DNA of 64,000 bases from Rhodococcoides fascians A25f (GTDB taxonomy: Bacteria; Actinomycetota; Actinomycetes; Mycobacteriales; Mycobacteriaceae), in NCBI RefSeq assembly GCF_000760935.2, contig NZ_CP049744.1, positions 3,751,501 through 3,815,500 of the forward strand, written 5' to 3'. This document shows, in pieces, positions 9,134 to 17,700 of this stretch (the stretch's first letter is position 1; each line of letters starts with the position of its first letter). Both the position numbers and the translations under genes were made by a program. The notes beneath the pieces are model-generated. The model saw nothing but the letters and a program-made list of their open reading frames with translations, was not told where the DNA came from and made no database searches.

Positions 9134-9535
9134 GTGAGCAGCGACGGCGACAGCGTCTTCGACATTCTCGGCCTCGACCGATCGGTCGTGCTACCGGCAC
9201 CACCTGCCGATGTCTGGTCGGCAGCGCTCTCCCACGCGCTCGATCCCGACTCTCCCCCCGTCGACGACGTGATGGTCCCGATCATGGACGACACGGATAC
9301 CGTCTTCGATGCGCAGGACGTGCTGTTGCCCGACCCGGACGACGACAACGATTCCGACACCGCCGGGGGCTACGATCCTTCCCACGACGGTCTACTGGAT
9401 CACGGATCGTCGCACCTGGACGGCAATGATCATCACACCGACGAGCACGATCATCACAGCCACGAGCAGGATGACGGCGGGCACTGGGACGCGGACGACA
9501 TCGACCTGGGCAACGGATCCGACTTCGGACCGTAG
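9134..9535 (+). CDS. Small acidic, His-rich protein of unknown function
   Basis: A 133-residue protein. The GTG at 9134 is chosen because AGAGGA lies 7 nt upstream; an in-frame GTG at 9101 has no such signal. The N-terminal 60 residues contain a hydrophobic-acidic segment (FDILGLDRSVVLPAPPADVW). The rest is dominated by Asp, with a cluster of His near the C-terminus (HDGLLDHGSSHLDGNDHH, then DEHDHHSHEQ), suggesting divalent-metal binding. It is the last plus-strand gene before the sigma factor and shares the acidic low-complexity style of the two genes upstream. I do not recognise the family. Confidence 0.55.
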   Translation: MSSDGDSVFDILGLDRSVVLPAPPADVWSAALSHALDPDSPPVDDVMVPIMDDTDTVFDAQDVLLPDPDDDNDSDTAGGYDPSHDGLLDHGSSHLDGNDHHTDEHDHHSHEQDDGGHWDADDIDLGNGSDFGP

Positions 9536-9553
9536 TCGAACGAGTCCATCCGC

Positions 9554-9586
9554 CTCAGGGGGCGGCGAGACGATGTCTCCGCTGAG
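9554..9586 (+). terminator. Imperfect hairpin after the Hsp70/dynamin operon
   Basis: CTCAG and GCGGCGAGAC pair, with bulges, with GTCTCCGC and TGAG around a GAT loop. It lies 18 nt after the stop of the acidic protein. There is no clear U-tract, so it is a probable weak terminator or a processing hairpin. Confidence 0.4.
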
Positions 9587-9602
9587 CGATATCATTACCT
9601 CA

Positions 9603-9627
9603 GGAACAGAAACAGACCGACTAGTCC
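9603..9627 (+). promoter_or_regulatory. Candidate ECF-type promoter of the sigma factor gene
   Basis: GGAAC, a typical ECF -35 element, is followed 16 nt later by GTCC, and the sigma factor ATG is 19 nt beyond. This could be an autoregulated promoter. It is a short-motif inference only. Confidence 0.3.
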
Positions 9628-9645
9628 TGTGTTGGGGGAGCATGT

Positions 9646-10173
9646 ATGAACGACAGTGCTTTGTTGGCCTTGTGCCGCGAGGGCGACAGTGCTGCGTTCG
9701 GCGAGCTGGTCGGTCGACATCGCACTCACGCCTGGGCAGTCTGCCTGCAGATCACCGGAAATCGGCACGACGCCGAGGACGCCCTACAGGACACTCTCAC
9801 CTCGGCTTGGCAGAATCTCCACCGATTCCGCGGTGATGCCAAATTCAGCACGTGGCTGCATCGCATCGCTGCCAACGCATCGCTCTCGTTGATCCGTCGA
9901 CGCAAGGAAGTCCTCGACTACTCGCCTGAGGGGATCGAACTGCCCGACCTGTCGTCCCCCACGGCCGACCGGGTAGCAGACGTGGACGCAGTTCGATCTG
10001 CCCTGGCTCAGCTCCCGGAGGACTTCCGCGAGGCAATCGTGCTTCGAGAGTTCGCCGATCTGTCGTATTCGGAGATAGCCGCCCACCAGCGGGTCGGGAT
10101 TCAGACGGTCAAGAGCCGGATCAGCAGGGGGCGAGCACAGTTGGTGGCTCTACTCACGCCGGCAGCGGGCTGA
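9646..10173 (+). CDS. ECF-family RNA polymerase sigma factor
   Basis: A 175-residue sigma-70 family factor with RBS GGGGGAG before ATG. Region 2 (about 10-78) includes the DAEDALQDTLTSAW and FSTWLHRIAANA motifs. Region 4 (about 115-168) includes LPEDFREAIVLREFADLSYSEIA and the recognition helix area GIQTVKSRISRGRAQL. There are no regions 1.1 or 3, so it is an ECF factor that redirects RNA polymerase to a stress regulon. No anti-sigma gene adjoins it. The 3' end overlaps convergent tsaE by 20 nt. Its position after the dynamin/Hsp70 operon suggests, but does not prove, that it controls that operon. Confidence 0.9.
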   Translation: MNDSALLALCREGDSAAFGELVGRHRTHAWAVCLQITGNRHDAEDALQDTLTSAWQNLHRFRGDAKFSTWLHRIAANASLSLIRRRKEVLDYSPEGIELPDLSSPTADRVADVDAVRSALAQLPEDFREAIVLREFADLSYSEIAAHQRVGIQTVKSRISRGRAQLVALLTPAAG

Positions 10174-10663
10174 CCGGCACATCGCCGACACGGCGAGCGC
10201 TCACGCGTCGGACATCAGACTCCGGATCGCGTGTCAACCGAATCGAGACGTGTCCGTCCGTCAGTTTTTCGACCAAACCCTCGCCCCACTCGACCACGAC
10301 CACCGCATCGGTGAGGTCGGTATCCAGGTCCAGAGCGTCGAGTTCGTCGAGTGCCGATTGTCCGGTCATCCCGAGCCGGTAGGCATCGACGTGCACGAGC
10401 GCAACCGGCGGTAAACCATGCGGCCGCGGCCCGGGCCGATGCTCACGGGCAATGACGAAGGTCGGTGACGTCACCCGCCCCTGCACGCCGAGACCTGCGG
10501 CAATACCTTTGGTCATCGCGGTCTTCCCTGCGCCCAACGGACCGTCGAGAATCACCAGATCACCCGCCACCAGAACGTTCGCCAACCGTGCGCCGAACTC
10601 GGCAGTGTCTGCAGCAGTGACCAACTCGGCATCCACCGGCAGTGTCAACAGCACGTCAGACAA
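10154..10663 (-). CDS. tsaE: tRNA threonylcarbamoyladenosine biosynthesis ATPase TsaE
   Basis: A 169-residue P-loop ATPase of the TsaBDE complex, which makes the t6A37 modification in tRNAs reading ANN codons. Diagnostic motifs are Walker A LDGPLGAGKTAMTKG, SPTFVI, HVDAYRL and VVVEWGE. A longer in-frame reading runs back into the hydrolase gene in a different frame and is rejected. TTG 10663 gives an 8-nt overlap with the hydrolase stop; GTG 10654 is an alternative start. It follows alr and a hydrolase on the same strand, as in other Mycobacteriales where tsaE is near alr. tsaB and tsaD are not in the window. Confidence 0.9.
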   Translation of the reverse strand: MSDVLLTLPVDAELVTAADTAEFGARLANVLVAGDLVILDGPLGAGKTAMTKGIAAGLGVQGRVTSPTFVIAREHRPGPRPHGLPPVALVHVDAYRLGMTGQSALDELDALDLDTDLTDAVVVVEWGEGLVEKLTDGHVSIRLTRDPESDVRRVSARRVGDVPVSPLPA

Positions 10664-11675
10664 CGCCCCACCGCCGCTTCTTGCCTGCGGCTTCCGACGC
10701 TCGCGCCACGAGGCGCAGAATCGCACCGTTGACCTGTTCGGGAAATTCGAGCTGAACCAGATGACCGCCCTGTCGGACGCGCACCGTCTCCGAACGCGGC
10801 AGGGCCTGCGCCAGCGCCTCGGAACTGGCGAACGGGATGATCCAATCCTCGTCGCCACACACCACCGATACCGGAATGTTCTCGAATTCCACGAGAGCCT
10901 CGGACTCGTCGTGCAACTCGAGTGTTTCGAGAAAATTGACGATCGTGACAACCGAGGTGTCGTCGATCATCGATTGAGAGAATGCCACCAGACGCGGGGA
11001 CACCCTGGTTCCGTAGGACGCCGCACGCAATATCGGTGAGATGAGTGCGCGCACGGCACCACGGCCGAACTGAACGACGCCGGGCGAGGTCCGTACCGCG
11101 AGGCGAAACGCGTCGACCGCCGGATTCTGCAGACTACGACCGACTCCGGATTGCGCGAGACCGGCAGCGGTCGTCGAGATCAGCACCGCGCCTATGACTC
11201 GCTGGCGCAGCACGTCCGACCGTTGCCGTGCCATGGACAGGATCGACATACCGCCCATCGAGTGACCGACCAGGACGATGCGCCCCTTGGGCACGACCGA
11301 GCGAATCACCGCGTCCAGATCCAGGCCAAGCTGGCCGATGGTGCAGCTGTCCGGGCTCGGCACGCCCGAGCGACCGTGGCCGCGCTGGTCGTAGAAGACC
11401 ATGCGGACCGTCGAACCCCATTGCTGTTCGAGTGCACGACGTTGGAAATGCCAGGACGACGTACGCAGACAGTAGCCGTGCACGAAGATCACGGTCAGCT
11501 CGGCGTCGGTCGGGCCGACTTCGCGCACCGCCAGTGGCACACCGTCGTCCGCGGTGACGATACTGCCGCGGTCCGCGTCCATGAGATCGAGATTTTCGGT
11601 GGCCAGCGGGTCCTTGTTCGATCGGAACGCCGTCTCGCGCACCACAATTGCAATACTCTCCAGCAATCCGAGCAT
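10656..11675 (-). CDS. Alpha/beta hydrolase
   Basis: A 339-residue alpha/beta-hydrolase fold protein. It has the oxyanion-area motif VIFVHGYCLRTSSW, then YDQRGHGRSG, the nucleophile elbow VGHSMGGMS with Ser, an acid-containing strand SVVCGDEDWIIPF and a late His in RQGGHLVQLE, so the triad appears complete. Substrate is unknown; lipid or ester hydrolysis is likely for the family. The N-terminus (MLGLLESIAIVV) is mildly hydrophobic. It sits between alr (3-nt gap) and tsaE (8-nt overlap), forming an alr-hydrolase-tsaE unit. Confidence 0.85.
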   Translation of the reverse strand: MLGLLESIAIVVRETAFRSNKDPLATENLDLMDADRGSIVTADDGVPLAVREVGPTDAELTVIFVHGYCLRTSSWHFQRRALEQQWGSTVRMVFYDQRGHGRSGVPSPDSCTIGQLGLDLDAVIRSVVPKGRIVLVGHSMGGMSILSMARQRSDVLRQRVIGAVLISTTAAGLAQSGVGRSLQNPAVDAFRLAVRTSPGVVQFGRGAVRALISPILRAASYGTRVSPRLVAFSQSMIDDTSVVTIVNFLETLELHDESEALVEFENIPVSVVCGDEDWIIPFASSEALAQALPRSETVRVRQGGHLVQLEFPEQVNGAILRLVARASEAAGKKRRWGVV

Positions 11676-11678
11676 GAT

Positions 11679-12869
11679 CTATTCCGTCGCCTCCCCTGAG
11701 CGCGCGCCGACGAACTGTCGTCGAACACGTCCACGAATGCCGGTGACGACCTCGTAGCTGATCGTTTCGAGCGCATCTGCCCAATCCTGGGCGTGCGCCT
11801 CTCCCCTGTCCCCTGGCCCGAAGAGTAGCGCCTCGTCGCCGACCGCGACACCCGAGCCGTCGCCGCCGAGGTCGACGACGAATTGGTCCATGCACACTCG
11901 TCCCACCGAAGGGAAACGCCGACCTGCGATCGTCACCTCGAACCGCCCACTGAGACTGCGGACGACGCCGTCGGCATATCCGAGAGCGATGAGCGCGACC
12001 ACGGTGTCGGTCTGAGCGGTCCAGGTGTATCCGTACGACACCGATTCACCTTTGCTCACCTTCTTGATGTTCGCCACCTGCGCCGACAGGGTCATCACCG
12101 GCCGCAAACCGAACTTTCCCAACTGCGGCACGGGCGACAAACCGTAGAGAGCAATACCCGGACGGACCATGTCGAAACCGAGATCGGGCCTGGTCAACGT
12201 GGCCGCCGAGTTGGACAGATGTACGACGGCGGGAGGCGTTCCGCGCCGGGTGGCGCGACTCACTGCGTCGCGAAGCCGCTGAGCTTGGGCGTCGTTGGCC
12301 GGGTGCTCGGGTTCGTCGGAGCACGCGAGGTGCGAGAACATGCCGACCAAGTGCACGGCTCCCTCCGCGACGGCGGCCGCCGTCGCGTCGAGGACGACAT
12401 CGAGATCTGCCTCCGCGACCCCGTTGCGATTGAGCCCGGTATCGATCTTGAGCGAGAGGTCTGCGGCGCGGCCGACTCTGCGCGCTGCTGCCACCACGGC
12501 GTCGAGCTGGGCTGCCGTGGACACCCCGATCCCCACCTGTGCGGTGATCGCGGCATCGTAATCGGAATCCGTTCGATGCAGCCATGCCAGCACAGGTACG
12601 CGGATTCCCGCTGCGCGGAGTTCGAGAGCCTCGCCGATCGTGGTGACGCCGATCTCCTGCGCGCCTGCTGCCACCGCGGCGTGTGCGACCTCGATGGCAC
12701 CGTGGTTGTACCCGTCGGCCTTGAGCACCGCCATCACGGCAGCGTCGCCGGCGAACTGTTGCAAGACGCGTACGTTGTGGGCCACTGCGTCGAGGTCGAC
12801 GGACGCCACCGCGCCCGAACCTGTCCTCTCGTCACCGCAGCCGATACTCACAACATTCGATAGTGCCAT
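11679..12869 (-). CDS. alr: Alanine racemase
   Basis: A 396-residue PLP enzyme that interconverts L- and D-alanine for peptidoglycan. The PLP lysine is in AVLKADGYNHG near the N-terminus. The second-domain catalytic Tyr area is SYGYTWTA, and a GYADG motif follows. Barrel strands such as IDTGLNRNG and HLSNSAATL fit Alr. The length is typical (about 370-400). About 15 N-terminal residues ahead of AVASVDLDAVAHN are atypical, so a later start is possible. It heads the alr-hydrolase-tsaE unit and lies 72 nt downstream of nnr. Confidence 0.95.
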   Translation of the reverse strand: MALSNVVSIGCGDERTGSGAVASVDLDAVAHNVRVLQQFAGDAAVMAVLKADGYNHGAIEVAHAAVAAGAQEIGVTTIGEALELRAAGIRVPVLAWLHRTDSDYDAAITAQVGIGVSTAAQLDAVVAAARRVGRAADLSLKIDTGLNRNGVAEADLDVVLDATAAAVAEGAVHLVGMFSHLACSDEPEHPANDAQAQRLRDAVSRATRRGTPPAVVHLSNSAATLTRPDLGFDMVRPGIALYGLSPVPQLGKFGLRPVMTLSAQVANIKKVSKGESVSYGYTWTAQTDTVVALIALGYADGVVRSLSGRFEVTIAGRRFPSVGRVCMDQFVVDLGGDGSGVAVGDEALLFGPGDRGEAHAQDWADALETISYEVVTGIRGRVRRQFVGARSGEATE

Positions 12870-12941
12870 CCGGGCCGGGCAAACGACGGATCAGGGTGGC
12901 ACAACTCGTGACACACCCGGTGCCCGGAGTGGGACCTGAAA

Positions 12942-14384
12942 CTATCTCGATCCGTCTGTGAGCGAGCGCACGGTACGGATCGCGTCCGAGATGGACGCGC
13001 ACAGTGGGCTCGCCGATACGGGCGCCGCGAACTCCCCGCCCGATCCATGTGCCGCGCGGGCTGCGGCGAGAGCGTGGACCTTTGCCCCGCAGGCCGCAGC
13101 GGTGGAGGGCGACATTCCCGAGGCGAGCAAGGCCCCGAGGATGCCGGAGAGAACGTCGCCGGATCCGGCGGTCGATGCGGCCGATCCCCCGGCGTCGCTG
13201 ACGAAGGTGGTCCCGTCGGCATCGGCGATGATCGTTGCGCGTCCCTTGAGCAGCACGGTCACACCCCAACGTGCGGCAAGATCGCGCACCGCTCCCACGC
13301 GGTCGGGGCCCGGGTCCGACCCGGTCAGGCGTGCGAATTCTCCGGCGTGCGGGGTCAGCAGGGTCGGTGCGGTGCGCCCGGTCACCCACTGTGCGTTGCC
13401 TGCGAGGATCGTCAGCGCATTCGCATCGACGACGACCGGCAGATCCGATTCCAGCACCCGGCGCACTGTCTCCGCCGAGGGCTCGTCGGTACCGAAGCCC
13501 GGACCGACCACCCACGCCTGAACTCTGCCGGCCACGTCGAGATCTGGGGCGGCCACCACCTCCGGATGATGCGAAACGACCTCTGCACCCGCGCTTCCCA
13601 CGTAGCGGACCATTCCGGAGGTGGCCGCGACGGCCGCACCGACACAGAGCAGTGCGGCACCAGGGAATGTCGCGCTGCCGGCCAGGATTCCCACCACGCC
13701 CTGCGAATATTTGTCGTCCGAGGCGGTGGGTATCGGCCAGACGTTCCCGACGTCGGCCGGCTCGAACGACGCCATCACCGGAGCCGGAAGCGTCAGCCCG
13801 ATGTCGACCAGTTCGACTCGGCCACAACGAGGTACGGCAAGAACGTGGACGGGCTTGCGCGCGCCGAACGTCACCGTCACATCGGCCGTCACCGCCGGAC
13901 CCGGCGCAGCACCGGTCTCGGCGTCCACACCACTGGGTACGTCCACCGACACGATCGGTGCGGTGATCTGCGCGACGACCGCAGCTGCGTCGGGCCGCAG
14001 TGGACCTCTACCGGAAATCCCCACGATGGCGTCGATCACGACGTCGGCCGGTCCGCACTGCGTCACCACCCGTCCGCCCGACGAGCGCAGGGCCTCCAGC
14101 CCTTCGGCATGCGCACGTGCCGGATCGAGAAGCAGTGCGGACACCGAGACGCCCCGTCGACGCAGATATGCCCCGGCCCACAGACCGTCGCCACCGTTGT
14201 CACCCGTGCCCACCAGAATCGTCACGCGCCGACCCGCGACGCCGCCCGTGCGCGCCGCGAGCTCGGCTGCCACCACAGTGGCCAAGCCATAGGCGGCGCG
14301 ACGCATGAGAACGCCGTTCGGCAAGGAATTCAGCAGCGGCGCTTCCGCATTCCGTATCTGCTCGGGTGTGTAATAGGCGCGCAT
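12942..14384 (-). CDS. nnr: Bifunctional NAD(P)H-hydrate epimerase / ADP-dependent dehydratase
   Basis: A 480-residue fusion that repairs hydrated NAD(P)H. Residues 1-210 form the YjeF_N epimerase with VGTGDNGGDGLWAGAYL and IDAIVGISGRGPL. Residues from about 225 to the end form the carbohydrate-kinase-like dehydratase, with HAGEFARLTG and the nucleotide motif STAGSGDVLSGILGALLASG. Length and domain order match the actinobacterial Nnr proteins. It lies upstream of alr on the same strand, in the order seen around Rv3433c-Rv3423c. Confidence 0.93.
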   Translation of the reverse strand: MRAYYTPEQIRNAEAPLLNSLPNGVLMRRAAYGLATVVAAELAARTGGVAGRRVTILVGTGDNGGDGLWAGAYLRRRGVSVSALLLDPARAHAEGLEALRSSGGRVVTQCGPADVVIDAIVGISGRGPLRPDAAAVVAQITAPIVSVDVPSGVDAETGAAPGPAVTADVTVTFGARKPVHVLAVPRCGRVELVDIGLTLPAPVMASFEPADVGNVWPIPTASDDKYSQGVVGILAGSATFPGAALLCVGAAVAATSGMVRYVGSAGAEVVSHHPEVVAAPDLDVAGRVQAWVVGPGFGTDEPSAETVRRVLESDLPVVVDANALTILAGNAQWVTGRTAPTLLTPHAGEFARLTGSDPGPDRVGAVRDLAARWGVTVLLKGRATIIADADGTTFVSDAGGSAASTAGSGDVLSGILGALLASGMSPSTAAACGAKVHALAAARAAHGSGGEFAAPVSASPLCASISDAIRTVRSLTDGSR

Positions 14385-14473
14385 GCCGAGGTCCTCTCGT
14401 TATCCGCTGGCGTGAACCTCGAGCCTACGTGCGCCCGATCAGGCACCGTGACGTAGGCGGTTAGCCTCGAAAG

Positions 14474-14848
14474 ATGACATCTCGCGGCGGTGGAACGGCA
14501 GCGTTCACGCTCACGGTCCTGCTCCCGATCGTTGTCGGGGCGACCGGCTGCACCGAGGACCCGTCGACGCTGACGGTGGACGAATCGATCGCCGACGTCA
14601 CCGTGCAGGTGGCCGGAATGGCCTACTCTCCTACGTCTGTCACGATCGACGTCGGCCAGAGTGTGGCGTGGCATTTCGCCGATCGCGGCGTCGGACACAA
14701 CGTGGTCGGTCTCGGAACGGCCTCGACCCTCCTGCACAGCCCCGTGCTCGGATACGGCGACTACGTGCAAACTTTCGACGAGCCCGGCACCTACCGCTAC
14801 TACTGCACCCTCCATCCGCAGATGAAGGGTGCAGTGGTCGTCAGATGA
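14474..14848 (+). CDS. Cupredoxin-domain lipoprotein
   Basis: A 124-residue exported blue-copper-type protein. The signal peptide ends in a lipobox-like VVGATGC, so Cys27 is probably lipidated and the domain held outside the membrane. The cupredoxin fold shows VAGMAYSPTSVTIDVGQSVAW, a first ligand His in GVGHNVV and the Cys/His/Met cluster YYCTLHPQMKG near the C-terminus. This is a complete type 1 copper set of the plastocyanin/amicyanin kind. Probable role is periplasmic electron transfer or copper handling. It is monocistronic and its 3' end faces glmS. Confidence 0.85.
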   Translation: MTSRGGGTAAFTLTVLLPIVVGATGCTEDPSTLTVDESIADVTVQVAGMAYSPTSVTIDVGQSVAWHFADRGVGHNVVGLGTASTLLHSPVLGYGDYVQTFDEPGTYRYYCTLHPQMKGAVVVR

Positions 14849-14855
14849 TGGGGCT

Positions 14856-16718
14856 CTACTCGACGGTGACGGACTTGGCCAGATTGCGCGGCTTGTCCAC
14901 GTCGTAGCCCCGCGCCTGGGCGACCTCGGCAGCGAACACCTGCAGTGGGATGGTCGACAGCAACGGCTGCAACAGCGTCGAAGCGGCCGGTATCTCGATC
15001 AGGTTGTCGGCGAACGGCCGCACTGCCTCGTCGCCTTCCTCGGCGATGACGACGGTCCGCGCACCACGCGCCTGGATTTCCCGAATGTTGCTCAACATCT
15101 TCGAGTGCAGCACCGCGCGGCCCTTGGGCGAGGGCATCACGATGATCACCGGGACACCGTCCTCGATCAGCGCGATCGGTCCGTGCTTGAGCTCGCCCGC
15201 CGCGAAGCCTTCCGCGTGCATGTACGCGAGCTCCTTGAGCTTGAGCGCGCCTTCGAGCGCAACCGGGTACCCGACGTGTCGACCGAGGAAGAGAATGGTC
15301 GTCGCGGTCGACAGCTCTCGGGCGAGCGCCCGGACCGGCTCGACCGTCTCGAGAACTCGCTGCACCAACTCGGGCATGGCTTCGAGTTCGGCGAATTCGC
15401 GGGCGACCTCGTCGGGGTACTTGGTGCCGCGTGCCTGTGCCAGAGCGAGGCCGACCAGGTAGTTCGCTGTCACCTGGGCGAGGAATGCCTTGGTCGACGC
15501 GACGCCGATCTCCGGGCCTGCCCGGGTGTAGAGGACGGCGTCGGCCTCACGAGGAATCTGTGACCCATTGGTGTTGCAGACGGCGAGGACGCGCGCCTTC
15601 TGATCCTTGGCGTGCCGCACGGCTTCGAGGGTGTCTGCGGTCTCGCCCGACTGCGAGATGGCCACGACCAGGGTCGATCGATCCAGGACCGGGTCGCGGT
15701 AGCGGAATTCGCTGGCCAGTTCCACCTCGACCGGCAGCCTGGTCCAGTGCTCGATCGCGTACTTGGCGAGCAGACCCGAGTGGTACGCGCTGCCGCAGGC
15801 CACGACGAACACCTTGTCGACGTCGCGCAGCTCCTGATCGGACAACCGCTGTTCGTCGAGCACAATCCGACCGTTGTCGAAGTGGCCGAGCAACGTATCC
15901 GCCACGGCGGCCGGCTGCTCCTGGATCTCCTTGAGCATGAAGTAGTCGTGACCACCCTTCTCGGCGGCCGCCAGATCCCAGTCGATTCGGAACGGGCGCC
16001 CCTGCGCCTCGTTGCCCTCGAAATCACTGATGTCGTATCCGTCTGCAGTGATCACGACAACCTGATCCTGGCCGAGTTCGACGGCGTCGCGCGTGTGCTC
16101 GATGAACGCCGCGACATCGGAACCGAGGAACATCTCGCCGTCGCCCACGCCCAACACCAGCGGCGTGGACCGGCGTGCGGCAACGATCGTGTCGGCGTGA
16201 TCGGAATGAGTGAACACGAGGGTGAACGCACCCTCGAGTCGACGCAGGACAGCTTTGGCGCTGGCCACGAAGTTGCCCGCGGTCGGACCGTCTGCGTAGG
16301 CCCGCGACACGAGGTGCACTGCGACCTCGGTGTCGGTATCGGACAGGAACTCGACCCCGACAGCCTCCAACTCGGCCCGAAGCGGGCCGAAGTTCTCGAT
16401 GATGCCGTTGTGCACCACCGCGACGGTGCCCGACGCATCCCGGTGAGGGTGGGCGTTGCGGTCGGTGGGTCGGCCGTGCGTCGCCCACCGGGTGTGTCCC
16501 ATCCCGGTGGTACCGACGAACGTATCGGTACCGATGTCGTCCAATTCGGCTTCGAGATTCGCCAGCCGACCCGCTTTGCGCTCGACGGCGGTGGCTCCCG
16601 CTCCGTCGAGAATTGCGATACCCGCAGAGTCGTAGCCCCGATATTCCATACGCCGAAGCGCTTCGACCACCACACCCAGAGCTGGGCGGTGGCCGACATA
16701 ACCCACGATTCCGCACAT
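14856..16718 (-). CDS. glmS: Glutamine--fructose-6-phosphate aminotransferase (isomerizing)
   Basis: A 620-residue enzyme making glucosamine-6-phosphate for peptidoglycan. The N-terminal nucleophile Cys2 is in MCGIVGYVG. The glutaminase domain (about 1-230) has RWATHGRP and AVVHNGIIEN. Two SIS domains follow, with ACGSAYHSG, SQSGETADT and the final DKPRNLAKSVTVE typical of GlmS C-termini. glmM, the next enzyme in the pathway, lies 4.7 kb away on the same strand. No glmS ribozyme is visible, as expected for Actinobacteria. Confidence 0.96.
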   Translation of the reverse strand: MCGIVGYVGHRPALGVVVEALRRMEYRGYDSAGIAILDGAGATAVERKAGRLANLEAELDDIGTDTFVGTTGMGHTRWATHGRPTDRNAHPHRDASGTVAVVHNGIIENFGPLRAELEAVGVEFLSDTDTEVAVHLVSRAYADGPTAGNFVASAKAVLRRLEGAFTLVFTHSDHADTIVAARRSTPLVLGVGDGEMFLGSDVAAFIEHTRDAVELGQDQVVVITADGYDISDFEGNEAQGRPFRIDWDLAAAEKGGHDYFMLKEIQEQPAAVADTLLGHFDNGRIVLDEQRLSDQELRDVDKVFVVACGSAYHSGLLAKYAIEHWTRLPVEVELASEFRYRDPVLDRSTLVVAISQSGETADTLEAVRHAKDQKARVLAVCNTNGSQIPREADAVLYTRAGPEIGVASTKAFLAQVTANYLVGLALAQARGTKYPDEVAREFAELEAMPELVQRVLETVEPVRALARELSTATTILFLGRHVGYPVALEGALKLKELAYMHAEGFAAGELKHGPIALIEDGVPVIIVMPSPKGRAVLHSKMLSNIREIQARGARTVVIAEEGDEAVRPFADNLIEIPAASTLLQPLLSTIPLQVFAAEVAQARGYDVDKPRNLAKSVTVE

Positions 16719-16817
16719 GGTGGTTCAGGGTACTCGGCACGGCGCGCACGACCCATTCGCTCGGGTCGACGTGTCCCCGTCCCCCTCACCGGCCCGCGTT
16801 CGGTAGCGTCATCTCTC

Positions 16818-17678
16818 GTGGCGAAACCGAAGAAGCTGGCATCTGCTCTCTCCAAGCGCGGCCCGCACAAGGTGCTGCGAGGCAACCTTGCCCTCGCCGG
16901 ACAACCCGGCGTCGTCTACACCCCGGCCGAGGGCTTCGGCCTGCCCGGCGTGGCCTTCGCACACGGCTGGCTGCTCCGACCCAGCCACTACACCGACACA
17001 CTGAAGCACTTGGCGTCCTGGGGCATCGTCGTGGCGGCACCGGACACCGAGCGTGGCCTCGTGCCCTCGCACCGCGGACTCGCCACCGACCTGGGCACTG
17101 TGCTCGACATCATGACCGGCGTGCGATTGGGTCCAGGCAACATCAGCGTGCATCCGGAGAAGCTCGCCACAGCCGGCCATGCGATGGGTGCCGGGACTGC
17201 CGTTCTCGCAGCCTCTCGGCGATCGGACATCAAGGCCGTCGCTGCACTGTTCCCGGCACCGACGGCACCGTCGTCCGAGGACGCCGCCGCCGGCCTTACC
17301 GTCCCCGGGCTCGTCGTCGGCGACAACTCGAACGCCGATTCCCTCAACGACAATTCACTCGCGCTCGCCCAGGCCTGGCACGGACCATCCGTCCTCCGCC
17401 GAATCGACGGCTCGACGGCAGACGGATTCGTCGAAGGCCGGCGAATGCTCCGCTCACTGGGAATCAACAGCTCCGACCGCAAGACCCAGCAGCGCACCCG
17501 GGCCGTGCTGACCGCATTTCTGCTGTTCCACCTCACGGGCGACTCCGACTACGAGGAGCTGGCCGGATCGGCAGGTGAGATCGACGGAACCAGAGCGGTC
17601 GATCCGCACGCGCCGCTCGACGCCCAGCCCAAGCCCAAGGCATCCGCGTCGATCAAGGCTCTTCTCGGCCGAGGCTGA
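16818..17678 (+). CDS. Alpha/beta-hydrolase-fold protein with lost catalytic triad (Rv3438-like)
   Basis: A 286-residue protein starting at GTG 16818; longer versions read antisense through glmS. The fold resembles dienelactone hydrolase/PET hydrolase-type lipases: VVYTPAEGFGLPGVAFAHGW, then LLRPSHYTDTLKHLASWGIVV, then the elbow TAGHAMGAGTAV. The usual GHSMGGG Ser is Ala here (codon GCG). The acid strand reads LVVGDNSNADS, and the His loop (normally GxSH) reads DGSTADGF, so none of the three catalytic residues is recognisable. It is probably a non-catalytic binding or structural protein. Its place beside glmS matches M. tuberculosis Rv3438. The start at a GTG without an obvious Shine-Dalgarno is less sure. 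Confidence 0.8.
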   Translation: MAKPKKLASALSKRGPHKVLRGNLALAGQPGVVYTPAEGFGLPGVAFAHGWLLRPSHYTDTLKHLASWGIVVAAPDTERGLVPSHRGLATDLGTVLDIMTGVRLGPGNISVHPEKLATAGHAMGAGTAVLAASRRSDIKAVAALFPAPTAPSSEDAAAGLTVPGLVVGDNSNADSLNDNSLALAQAWHGPSVLRRIDGSTADGFVEGRRMLRSLGINSSDRKTQQRTRAVLTAFLLFHLTGDSDYEELAGSAGEIDGTRAVDPHAPLDAQPKPKASASIKALLGRG

Positions 17679-17700
17679 TTCGGATCGACCTCGCCCCACG

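Noticed and set aside
15612..17678. 688-codon plus-strand frame covering glmS antisense
   Set aside because: Only the last 286 codons (from GTG 16818) look like protein; the first 400 are the antisense of glmS.
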